Assembly: GCA_964516555.1 (NCBI GenBank)
Contig: CAZFAI010000016.1
Location: forward strand, 1-18,489
Length of the DNA: 18,489 nt
Source of the DNA: CAZFAI01 sp964516555
GTDB lineage: Bacteria > Patescibacteriota > Microgenomatia > UBA12405
Direction: 5' to 3'
The notes below the pieces were generated by a model. That model did no database searches. It saw only the letters and a program-made list of their open reading frames with translations, and had not been told where the DNA came from. Positions 7,934-14,105 of the stretch are shown here, one piece after another (positions within the stretch are counted from its first letter, which is position 1; every line of letters begins with the position of its first letter). The position numbers were made by a program, and so were the translations under genes.

Positions 7934-7962
7934 AGTATAGGTTAAATTGTTTTCAATGCAAA
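7934..7962 (-). promoter_or_regulatory. Candidate promoter of the 545-residue membrane protein
   Basis: TTTGCA (7957-7962), a 17-nt spacer and TATACT (7934-7939) read on the minus strand. The -10 ends 8 nt before the ATG, so the 5' untranslated region would be nearly absent. No Shine-Dalgarno is present. Confidence 0.45.
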
Positions 7963-8057
7963 ATATTTGATTCTTTCGCAATTCTTACTAGTCTCTAGTT
8001 TGACTTTTAAAACCCAAAGTTAAAGTATGATTGTTAAAGGTTTAAAGGAGAAGTTAT

Positions 8058-8237
8058 ATGAACAAGGTTAACTTGTTGACACTTATCGCTGCCTTTGTCC
8101 TCTCGCTAGGATTATTTGGTGGGTTGGCAGTAGCTCAGGATAACGACGACCAAACTCCGACGCCAACACCAACGGAGGAAGACGATACGACTCCGGAAGA
8201 ACCTCCCGAAGCAGGTTTGGGCGGCAGTCAATATTAA
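8058..8237 (+). CDS. Small secreted acidic T/P-rich peptide beside sortases
   Basis: A 59-residue gene. Residues 1-26 are a textbook signal peptide (MNK, hydrophobic core, AVA-Q cleavage). The mature part is about 33 residues: acidic, with TPTPTPT and DDTTPEEPPEAG, ending GLGGSQY. AAAGGAG (8044-8050) lies 7 nt before the ATG, which fixes the start and supports real expression. A strong terminator-like hairpin follows 15 nt after the stop, and then the first sortase. The PPEAG near the C-terminus only loosely resembles an LPxTG sorting motif and lacks the hydrophobic segment and basic tail. It could be a surface peptide or a processed signal; the function is not known. Confidence 0.75.
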   Translation: MNKVNLLTLIAAFVLSLGLFGGLAVAQDNDDQTPTPTPTEEDDTTPEEPPEAGLGGSQY

Positions 8238-8252
8238 ATAGTATATCTGTCA

Positions 8253-8288
8253 AACTAGGTGCCCGGGAAACGGGTACCTAGTTATTTT
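8253..8288 (+). terminator. Terminator or attenuator hairpin between secreted peptide and sortase
   Basis: AACTAGGTGCCCG (8253-8265) pairs with CGGGTACCTAGTT (8271-8283), 13 bp with one G-U pair, around the loop GGAAA, followed by ATTTT. The stem ends 5 nt before the ATG of the first sortase. It can stop most transcripts after the peptide gene and let a minority read into the sortase. Confidence 0.75.
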
Positions 8289-8876
8289 ATGAGCAGTTTC
8301 AAAAAATGGCTACTATTCTTAGTAATAGGAGTAATGGCGGGGTTTGGGGTAGGTAAATATGTTCCTATTGTAAGTTATGTTGGCCAAAGCAGAATAGTTG
8401 AACCCATCGTTGTTGCCAGTCCAACACCTGCCGTCAACAAGCCAATACGTTTGGTAATTGAAGATTTAGGTATCAAATCAGAGGTGGAACACGTTGGGTT
8501 AACTGAAAATAAAGCCATGGACGTTCCGAAAGAAAAGCTAAATGTTGCCTGGTACGAATTAGGCGCGAAACCAGGTGAAGTTGGAAGTGCCGTAATTACC
8601 GGGCATTTTGACTGGTACGACGGCCCGGCAGTGTTTTTTAATTTAGACAAGTTAGAACCGGGAGATGAAATTGAAGTTGTGGCAAGAGAAGATGAAGTAT
8701 TAAGATTTTTGGTAACTGAAAAAACTTTTTATACAAATGAAGATTTTCCGATTGATCTGGTCTTTGCCAGAAAGGATAAAAAAAGACTTAACTTAATTAC
8801 ATGCGATGGAGTATTTAATAGGCAAACTAATGAGTACGATGAGAAATTAGTCATATTTTCTGAGTTAATTGAATAA
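8289..8876 (+). CDS. Sortase (class E/F-like), first of a tandem pair
   Basis: This 195-residue transpeptidase is anchored by an N-terminal membrane helix (about 5-25), with the catalytic domain outside. H106 in ITGHFDWYDGPAVF and C172 in LNLITCDG are the sortase His and Cys. At the position of the third catalytic residue, Arg, it has Lys186 (DEKLVIF), while the sister enzyme has Arg. Sortases join surface proteins to the cell envelope through a thioester intermediate; the substrates here are unknown. The ATG at 8289 is preferred: an in-frame GTG at 8259 lies inside the hairpin stem. There is no Shine-Dalgarno, so expression may depend on read-through from the peptide gene. Confidence 0.9.
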   Translation: MSSFKKWLLFLVIGVMAGFGVGKYVPIVSYVGQSRIVEPIVVASPTPAVNKPIRLVIEDLGIKSEVEHVGLTENKAMDVPKEKLNVAWYELGAKPGEVGSAVITGHFDWYDGPAVFFNLDKLEPGDEIEVVAREDEVLRFLVTEKTFYTNEDFPIDLVFARKDKKRLNLITCDGVFNRQTNEYDEKLVIFSELIE

Positions 8877-8921
8877 GGAAAATTACCGAAGTGGATTGTA
8901 AGACAATGTAGTGATAAATTG

Positions 8922-8947
8922 GTGCTTGGATGTTAGGAGGCAAGCAC
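8922..8947 (+). promoter_or_regulatory. Hairpin presenting the Shine-Dalgarno of the second sortase
   Basis: GTGCTTG (8922-8928) pairs perfectly with CAAGCAC (8941-8947). The 12-nt loop ends in AGGAGG (8935-8940), the ribosome binding site for the TTG start at 8952. Such a stem could expose or limit the site and so tune translation. Confidence 0.5.
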
Positions 8948-8951
8948 TAAA

Positions 8952-9545
8952 TTGATATTAAAATTACTGGGGATTGTTACTTTTAGTCTGGTTAATTTGT
9001 TGAGTGTGGGAGTGGGCCAGACCGGAACAATAGAGACAGCTTCTGGGTGGAATGAAGGAAGCCTTTCGGTTCTGCCAAAGAGCGAGGCGTTGGGGGTGGA
9101 AGAAGAGGTTAATCCAAAGTATGTAGAAATTGAATCAATCGGATTGAAATCAAAAATTGTAGCTGTCGGATTAAATGAGAAAAGAGTAATGATTGTACCG
9201 GACGAGAATGATTTAGTTTCATGGTACAAATTGGGTTCTCATCCAGGGCAACTAGGGAGTGCGGTGCTGGCAGGACATAACGAATGGAACGGTCCGGGCG
9301 TGTTTAAGGATTTACACAAAGTTGAAGTTGGAGACGAAATTAAAATTATTGGTGATAAAGATAGAATTATTAATTTTTTGATTACCAAAATTGAAGTGTA
9401 CGATAAAAAAGATTTTCCAATAAAAAAGGTCTATTCACAGAAGGACAAAGAAAGATTAAACATTATCACCTGTCACGGAAGATACAATAAGGAAAATAAA
9501 AGATATGAGGACAGACTGGTGGTATATGCTGAGATTAAGAAATAG
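8952..9545 (+). CDS. Sortase (class E/F-like), second of a tandem pair
   Basis: A 197-residue paralogue of the preceding gene. It has an N-terminal membrane or signal segment (2-22), a linker (23-54) and the sortase barrel. The full catalytic triad is present: H109 in LAGHNEWNGPGVF, C174 in LNIITCHG and R188 in YEDRLVVYAE. It shares with its neighbour the blocks IGLKS..., VGL, WYKLG, PGQLGSAV, VGDEI and DFPI..V, so the pair arose by duplication. The TTG start at 8952 is chosen because AGGAGG lies 11 nt upstream and an in-frame stop shortly before rules out a longer form. It is 75 nt downstream of the first sortase on the same strand. Confidence 0.9.
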   Translation: MILKLLGIVTFSLVNLLSVGVGQTGTIETASGWNEGSLSVLPKSEALGVEEEVNPKYVEIESIGLKSKIVAVGLNEKRVMIVPDENDLVSWYKLGSHPGQLGSAVLAGHNEWNGPGVFKDLHKVEVGDEIKIIGDKDRIINFLITKIEVYDKKDFPIKKVYSQKDKERLNIITCHGRYNKENKRYEDRLVVYAEIKK

Positions 9546-9548
9546 CAA

Positions 9549-10454
9549 CTATTTTATCTTCTTGGTTGAAAGGTCGACCTCCCAGAGAGCAGTAAGAGAT
9601 TGATCGGCTTGAGTTTTGAAAAGCCGGGTATACGAAAAAATTAAAAGATAGACGATAAAATCAAAGGGTTGTCCAATAAATTCCAAGAAAGAGGAATAAA
9701 TGATTATCCAGAGTGGAATGCGGTAGTGGTTTTCAAGATTGGTGAACTTGGGGTAAGTCTTCATCTCTAAGAGAGAATGTTGAAAACGACTGCTTTTTCT
9801 AAGGTGTTCAGCCAAGTTTTGAGGATTACGGAAATACATCCAACTGTCCCAGAGACACTTGTATTTTCCACCCAGTCTTTTGTTTTCAAAATACATATAG
9901 GCGTCAAGGGAAACAGAATCCGGATCGATATCCATGTTTTTTAACCAATCAGTTCTGAAGGCCATAACCCGGCCTAGCATGGCAAGATAGTTGTCGCCTT
10001 GATTCCACATCCTGCCGATGTGATTGTTGAGTCGGGTGCCGATGTTCAATCCGGCTTCGATAATATTTTCGGGCGGCAGGGGTATATTGCGGACACCGAT
10101 AAAAGTGGTCTTTGGATGTTTGTTGAAATAATTAACGGTATTTTTTAAAACTTTATTGTCAAAAAGAACGTCATCCTGGGTCAGCAATAAGTATGGTGTC
10201 CTGGTTAATGTGATTATTTGACGGATTTTGCTGTAAGCACTACTGTCTTGTTCATTTTCTATAAGGTGGGCTCCTAAATTGGTTAGTTCATTTTTTAAAC
10301 TTTGGTCAACGGGAAAACGATCGGCAACAATTATCAAATCAAAATCATCGACGCCTGTTGAAGAAATCAGTGTCCGGACTGTCTCGAGAATTTGGTCTTT
10401 ACAATAACAGGTATAAATACCGACTGTCAGGTCTTTTTTGATTGTAGGTGCCAT
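9549..10454 (-). CDS. Family 2 glycosyltransferase
   Basis: The 301-residue protein has the GT2 nucleotide-sugar fold: a start strand LTVGIYTCYCKDQILETVRTL, then FDLIIVADRF, then the metal-binding acidic motif LLTQDDVLFDN (D94-D95). An acceptor-side segment includes MYFENKRLGGKYKCLWDSWMYFRNP. The C-terminal part (about 247-275) is hydrophobic and may touch the membrane. It probably adds a sugar to a lipid-linked or surface glycan at the inner face of the membrane; donor and acceptor are unknown. It converges with the second sortase, with 3 nt between the stops, and is divergent from the M20 peptidase across 91 nt. Confidence 0.9.
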   Translation of the reverse strand: MAPTIKKDLTVGIYTCYCKDQILETVRTLISSTGVDDFDLIIVADRFPVDQSLKNELTNLGAHLIENEQDSSAYSKIRQIITLTRTPYLLLTQDDVLFDNKVLKNTVNYFNKHPKTTFIGVRNIPLPPENIIEAGLNIGTRLNNHIGRMWNQGDNYLAMLGRVMAFRTDWLKNMDIDPDSVSLDAYMYFENKRLGGKYKCLWDSWMYFRNPQNLAEHLRKSSRFQHSLLEMKTYPKFTNLENHYRIPLWIIIYSSFLEFIGQPFDFIVYLLIFSYTRLFKTQADQSLTALWEVDLSTKKIK

Positions 10455-10511
10455 ATTTAATTTTCGCTTATTATATTTTTGGTGTCAAGTTAGGCTTTTT
10501 TTAACAATTGG

Positions 10512-10540
10512 TTGGTAGAATATGTTACTACTTATATAAT
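10512..10540 (+). promoter_or_regulatory. Promoter of the M20 peptidase-kinase unit, leaderless
   Basis: TTGGTA (10512-10517), a 17-nt spacer and a perfect TATAAT (10535-10540). The ATG follows after only 5 nt, and no Shine-Dalgarno is present, so the mRNA should start at or next to the AUG. Confidence 0.7.
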
Positions 10541-10545
10541 AACTT

Positions 10546-11586
10546 ATGAATGTTGTAAATTTATTGAAGGAATTAGTGACAATTCCCTCGCCAAGTGGTA
10601 AAGAAATAAGTTTGGGAAATCACCTTTTTGGATTACTTAAAAAAGAAGGATTTGATGTCAAAAAAATATGTTTAGATAATCAGGCGTTTAACGTGCTGGC
10701 GACACTTGGTACACCAAATGTACTTTTATCGGCACACATGGATACGGTACCCGGAGAACTTGAGATAAAAGAAAACAAAAAGACAATATATGGGCGGGGT
10801 TCTTGTGATACCAAGGGTAGTATGGCAGCAATGATTTGTGCGGCTATAGAGAGCAAGGAGAGTGGCTTGAATAATTTTGGCCTGTTGTTTACAGTCGGAG
10901 AGGAAACGGATATGGAGGGGGCAAAATGTGCCCTAAGTTGTTTCAATAAAATGCCTTTTGTAGTAGTTGGGGAACCAACCGGATTGGATATTGTCAATGG
11001 ACATTATGGAATATTGGAAATACTTATTGAAACCCGAGGCAGGAGTGTTCACAGTAGTGAGCCTGAAAAGGGTGTGAATGCGATTGAGAAATTGATGGAA
11101 GCATTAAGAAGGATTAAGAGTATAGATATTTATTCCAAATCATCGATGAATATTGGAGTTGTCAGTGGTGGGGTGGCGGTAAACATTGTTCCCGACCGAG
11201 CTATTGCTAAGGTAAGTTTTAGATTGCATCCGGAAGATGAAAGTGATTATTACGAGCTATGCACCAATGCTACAACAGGCTTGGCGAGGATAGAAAAGGA
11301 GCTGGAGGTCAACAGTGTTTTGTGTAAGATTTCTAAAGAAATAAGATTTGGCAAGAAAGTTAGAACTGTCAAATATGGCACAGAATTGTCAATATTTAGA
11401 AACGGGATAGTTTTGGGTCCGGGAGATATTCGGTACGCCCATGGACCAGAGGAACAAGTAGACAAAGAAGAATTACGTCAAGCCGTAAAATGTTACGAAA
11501 AGATAGTCAAGTATTTTTGTCAAAGTAAAAAACATATTGATAATCAGAGAACAACAAACAAAGTGGTCCACCGTGAATTGATATAA
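10546..11586 (+). CDS. M20 family metallopeptidase (ArgE/DapE-like deacylase)
   Basis: The 346-residue protein has the two-zinc site of the M20 family: H64 and D66 in SAHMDTVPG, D88 in GRGSCDTKG, the catalytic pair E119-E120 in VGEETD, E143 in VVGEPTG and H299 in YAHGPEE. The dimerization-domain histidine lies in RGRSVHSSEPEKGVNAI. It hydrolyses an N-acyl or peptide bond in a small substrate. The ArgE, DapE and LysK groups cannot be separated by eye, and no arginine or lysine biosynthesis genes are nearby, so peptide salvage is as likely. It has no signal peptide. The kinase gene begins 10 nt after its stop. Confidence 0.92.
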   Translation: MNVVNLLKELVTIPSPSGKEISLGNHLFGLLKKEGFDVKKICLDNQAFNVLATLGTPNVLLSAHMDTVPGELEIKENKKTIYGRGSCDTKGSMAAMICAAIESKESGLNNFGLLFTVGEETDMEGAKCALSCFNKMPFVVVGEPTGLDIVNGHYGILEILIETRGRSVHSSEPEKGVNAIEKLMEALRRIKSIDIYSKSSMNIGVVSGGVAVNIVPDRAIAKVSFRLHPEDESDYYELCTNATTGLARIEKELEVNSVLCKISKEIRFGKKVRTVKYGTELSIFRNGIVLGPGDIRYAHGPEEQVDKEELRQAVKCYEKIVKYFCQSKKHIDNQRTTNKVVHRELI

Positions 11587-11596
11587 TTTGATTTAG

Positions 11597-13077
11597 GTGA
11601 AATTTTTAAAAGATAGTTTTTTTTGGATTTTTATAAAGAATATTTTGGGGATGGTTCCCATGGCGGTAGTGGTGTCACTACTCTTGCTGACAAATTTATA
11701 CAGCTTTCTATTTTTTCACTTGACGGTGGAGACATTTTCCCTGGTAGTTTCTTTCACGCTATTTCTTTTTGCCTGGAACACAAGGAGAATGGCAAAAAAC
11801 AATTTCTTTTTATTGATCGGTATAGCATCACTTTATTCTGGGATAATCGGATTTTTTCATATGATGGCATATAAGGGAATGAACATATTTAGTGGTTATG
11901 ACGCTAATTTACCTACTCAATTATGGTTGGCTCAAAGATATTTACTGTCTATTTCGTTTTTAATGGCTCCAGTTTTCTTAAAAAGAAGCTTTAACCCAAA
12001 ATGGGTAATGGTGGTATATGCACTGCTTACAACCGTTGTTTTGTTGACTATCTTTGTGTTTGAAATTTTTCCAGTAAGTTATGTCGAGGGGGTTGGTTTG
12101 ACCGGATTCAAAAAAGCAAGCGAAGTGGTTATTTCTGGATTGTTTGTCGCAGGGGCGATAATACTATTTAAATATAAAAATTATTTTGACAAAAAGGTCT
12201 TTTATAGTTTATTGGCTGCATTTTTTTTGAATATTGGGGCTGAAATAATGTTTACACTATATTCCAGCGTGTTTGATTTAATCAACATTTCAGGGCATAT
12301 CATAACGGTTGGAGCAAATTATTTTATATACAAGGCGATTGTTGAAACCGGTCTGAATACCCCCTATCGTCTTTTATTTCTGGAATTAGAAAAATCGAAT
12401 AAAGCCAAGGATGAATTTTTGAATATTGCATCTCATGAACTGAAAACGCCAATAACAAGCATAAAGGCTTATTCACAAGTATTGGCCAAACATCCAAATA
12501 TAAACTTAGGCGGGAACAGCAACTCGACAATTGCAAACAAAATTGACTATCAGGTTGATAGGATTGTTTTTCTGATAAATAACCTGCTGGATGTTGGCCG
12601 AATAGAAACGGGAAAAATGACTTTTCATTTTGAAAAATTTAATTTCGACAAAATGGTTGTAGATACAGTAGAAGACCTGAGAAAGATATCGGACGGTCAT
12701 GAACTAATTCTTAAAGGCAAAACCAACCGGTTTGTTTACGGAGACAGAATCAGGGTTGGTCAGGTAATTACAAACCTGATTACTAATGCAATTAAATATT
12801 CACGGGAAGATAGCAAGGTGGTTGTTAAATTATCAAAAGAGGATAATGGGGTTGGGGTCAGTGTCCAGGATTTTGGGATTGGTATTCCAAAAGAAAAACT
12901 TAAATCGTTTTCAGTAAGTATTATCGTGATAAGGGCGGCAGCGATATGGCAGAAGGATTAGGTTTGGGACTATACATTGCAAGGGAAATTATTGTCGGCC
13001 ATGGGGGAGAAATCGGAGTAAACAGTAAAGTCGGATACGGATCGACTTTTTACTTTACAGTACCAGTCGGAATGTAA
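11597..13077 (+). CDS. MASE3 sensor histidine kinase, reading frame broken near the end
   Basis: Residues 1-250 form a seven-helix MASE3 sensor, seen by its conserved loop HMMAYKGMNIFSGYDANLPTQLW. HisKA follows with SHELKTPITSIKAYS (phosphorylated H280), then the ATPase N box (TNLITNAIKYS) and the G1 box (VQDFGIGIP). After KEKLKS the frame shifts at the TTTT run 12908-12911. The open frame then ends at 12961 with an unrelated tail, while the shifted frame from 12910 continues FSKYYRDKGG, the G2 box GLGLGLYIAREI and GHGGEIGVNS to the stop at 13077. One missing base in the codon after TCG would restore a normal kinase of about 493 residues. The start is GTG, 10 nt after the M20 gene. It probably autophosphorylates and passes phosphate to a response regulator that is not in this window. 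Confidence 0.88.
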
Positions 13078-13109
13078 AGTTAAAATCTTATTGTAGCTTA
13101 TACTAACGC

Positions 13110-13136
13110 TTGACATTTAGTTTGGTTACCTATACC
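13110..13136 (+). promoter_or_regulatory. csoR promoter
   Basis: A perfect -35, TTGACA (13110-13115), is followed 15 nt later by TATACC (13131-13136). The spacing is short. The -10 lies in the left arm of the dyad, so a repressor bound there would block polymerase. Confidence 0.5.
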
Positions 13137-13149
13137 CTTGGTATAGGTA
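13127..13149 (+). promoter_or_regulatory. Perfect dyad, probable CsoR operator
   Basis: TACCTATACC (13127-13136) and its exact reverse complement GGTATAGGTA (13140-13149) flank the centre CTT. The right arm ends on the A of the csoR ATG. The ATACC...GGTAT core resembles operators described for copper-responsive CsoR proteins. Its position suggests autorepression. Confidence 0.7.
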
Positions 13150-13436
13150 TGAATAAATGCACCGAATCAAAAGAAAAAAAACTAATCGCCTTAAAAAAGG
13201 CTAAAAGCTTAACCGAAAAAGTAATACTGATGGTTGAAGGCGATCGGTATTGTGTAGATATCATGCAGCAAAATTTGGCAATAATCGGGCTATTGCGCTC
13301 AGTCCACCAGCTTCTGATGGAAAACCACCTCAATACATGTTTTAAGGCAGGAATGGAGTCAAAAAGTGAGGATAGAAAAAAGAAAATGATTGACGAAATA
13401 TCGCACGTTATTAGTTTATATAACCGCCAAAAATGA
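13149..13436 (+). CDS. csoR: CsoR/FrmR-family metal-responsive repressor, copper-type ligands
   Basis: The 95-residue all-helical protein has the three Cu(I) ligands of the family at C35 (GDRYCVDIM), H60 and C64 (ENHLNTC), one residue earlier than Cys36, His61 and Cys65 of Mycobacterium tuberculosis CsoR. This points to copper sensing rather than formaldehyde or nickel. Helix 1 departs from the usual RI-x-GQV motif (here KKAKSLTEKV), so DNA contacts may differ. There is an extra Cys4. Start: the ATG at 13149, because an upstream in-frame TTG (13110) is part of the -35. CsoR proteins release DNA when copper binds. The stop overlaps the next gene's start as ATGA, so the cysteine-rich peptide is translationally coupled. 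Confidence 0.9.
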   Translation: MNKCTESKEKKLIALKKAKSLTEKVILMVEGDRYCVDIMQQNLAIIGLLRSVHQLLMENHLNTCFKAGMESKSEDRKKKMIDEISHVISLYNRQK

Positions 13437-13624
13437 TAATAAGAAATCTATTAGTCGGAATGCTAGTTGTAGTAGCTTTGGTGGCTGCCCATTTTACCGT
13501 TTCCGGTAACAGGGTGGTGGTAAAGGCTGTGGATAGTGAACAGTCGGATACACTTTCCTGCGAATGCAACAGAGGCTGTGCCTGCGGTTGCCAACAGACC
13601 GGTAGTTGTGGCTGTCAAAGATAA
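13433..13624 (+). CDS. Secreted cysteine-rich metallothionein-like peptide
   Basis: The 63-residue gene starts with ATG overlapping the csoR stop. Residues 5-20 are a signal or anchor helix (LLVGMLVVVALVAAH), with VKA-V near 32 as a possible cleavage site. The last 21 residues hold seven cysteines (43, 45, 49, 51, 53, 59, 61) in the pattern C-X-C-X3-C-X-C-X-C-X5-C-X-C, with Gly, Gln and Ser and no aromatic residue between them. That density and C-X-C spacing is typical of Cu(I)-thiolate binding in metallothioneins. I infer a periphery-directed copper-binding peptide controlled by CsoR. I recognise no named family. The cysteines could also form disulfides or bind another metal. Confidence 0.75.
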   Translation: MIIRNLLVGMLVVVALVAAHFTVSGNRVVVKAVDSEQSDTLSCECNRGCACGCQQTGSCGCQR

Positions 13625-13628
13625 GATT

Positions 13629-14078
13629 TCAGATGTCGCCAATGTCAATTTTGACTACGGCGACAATCTGACCGTTGACTGAGACCTGATCAGAAACTTT
13701 TTTGCCCAAGAGAGCTTGTCCAATTGGGCTATCAATGGAAATCCAGTCGGGTTTCAAGTGGGAATCATTTTTACCAACCAAAGTAATCGTCATTTGTCGA
13801 TCGTCTTGATTGAAGTGAACAGTTACCTTGTGACCAAAGGTAATTTTTTGGTTTTGAGAAGGAGCAGACAGAACCTTAGATTGTTTAAGATCGTCTTTGG
13901 CCTGTGAAATTTGCGAACTTAAAACTGAAGCTCTTTCGCCCAAGAATATGTAGGCTGAGTTTTCTTTGAGATCGCCTTCGGCTGCGGCTTTGGCGCGTTC
14001 TTCAACGGTACGACGAAGCTCCAGCTCAAGATTCCTTATTTGCTGTTCCAATTTTTCCTTACCAATTTTCGTAATCAT
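13629..14078 (-). CDS. greA: Transcript cleavage factor GreA
   Basis: The 149-residue protein has the two-domain Gre architecture. An N-terminal coiled coil has the tip motif GDLKENSAY (35-43), whose D36 and E39 match the Asp41 and Glu44 of E. coli GreA that hold the catalytic Mg2+ in the RNA polymerase channel. The C-terminal FKBP-like domain has ISIDSPIGQALLGKKVSDQV. GreA rescues backtracked RNA polymerase by stimulating RNA cleavage. It follows the dehydrogenase gene by 27 nt on the same strand and converges with the cysteine-rich peptide gene, with 4 nt between them. No Shine-Dalgarno is seen before the ATG. Confidence 0.95.
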   Translation of the reverse strand: MITKIGKEKLEQQIRNLELELRRTVEERAKAAAEGDLKENSAYIFLGERASVLSSQISQAKDDLKQSKVLSAPSQNQKITFGHKVTVHFNQDDRQMTITLVGKNDSHLKPDWISIDSPIGQALLGKKVSDQVSVNGQIVAVVKIDIGDI

Positions 14079-14105
14079 AAGAATAAGTATGTTATCAAAT
14101 TTAAG

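Noticed and set aside
8163..8178. Short CCAACACCAACG-type repeat as possible array
   Set aside because: It encodes the TPTPT stretch of the secreted peptide; no spaced direct repeats of CRISPR kind occur in the window.
8205..8222. LPxTG-like sorting signal in the small peptide
   Set aside because: Only PPEAG is present, with no hydrophobic stretch or basic tail after it; not a standard signal.
8259..8288. GTG start ten codons upstream for the first sortase
   Set aside because: It lies inside the hairpin stem; the ATG at 8289 begins the normal membrane segment.
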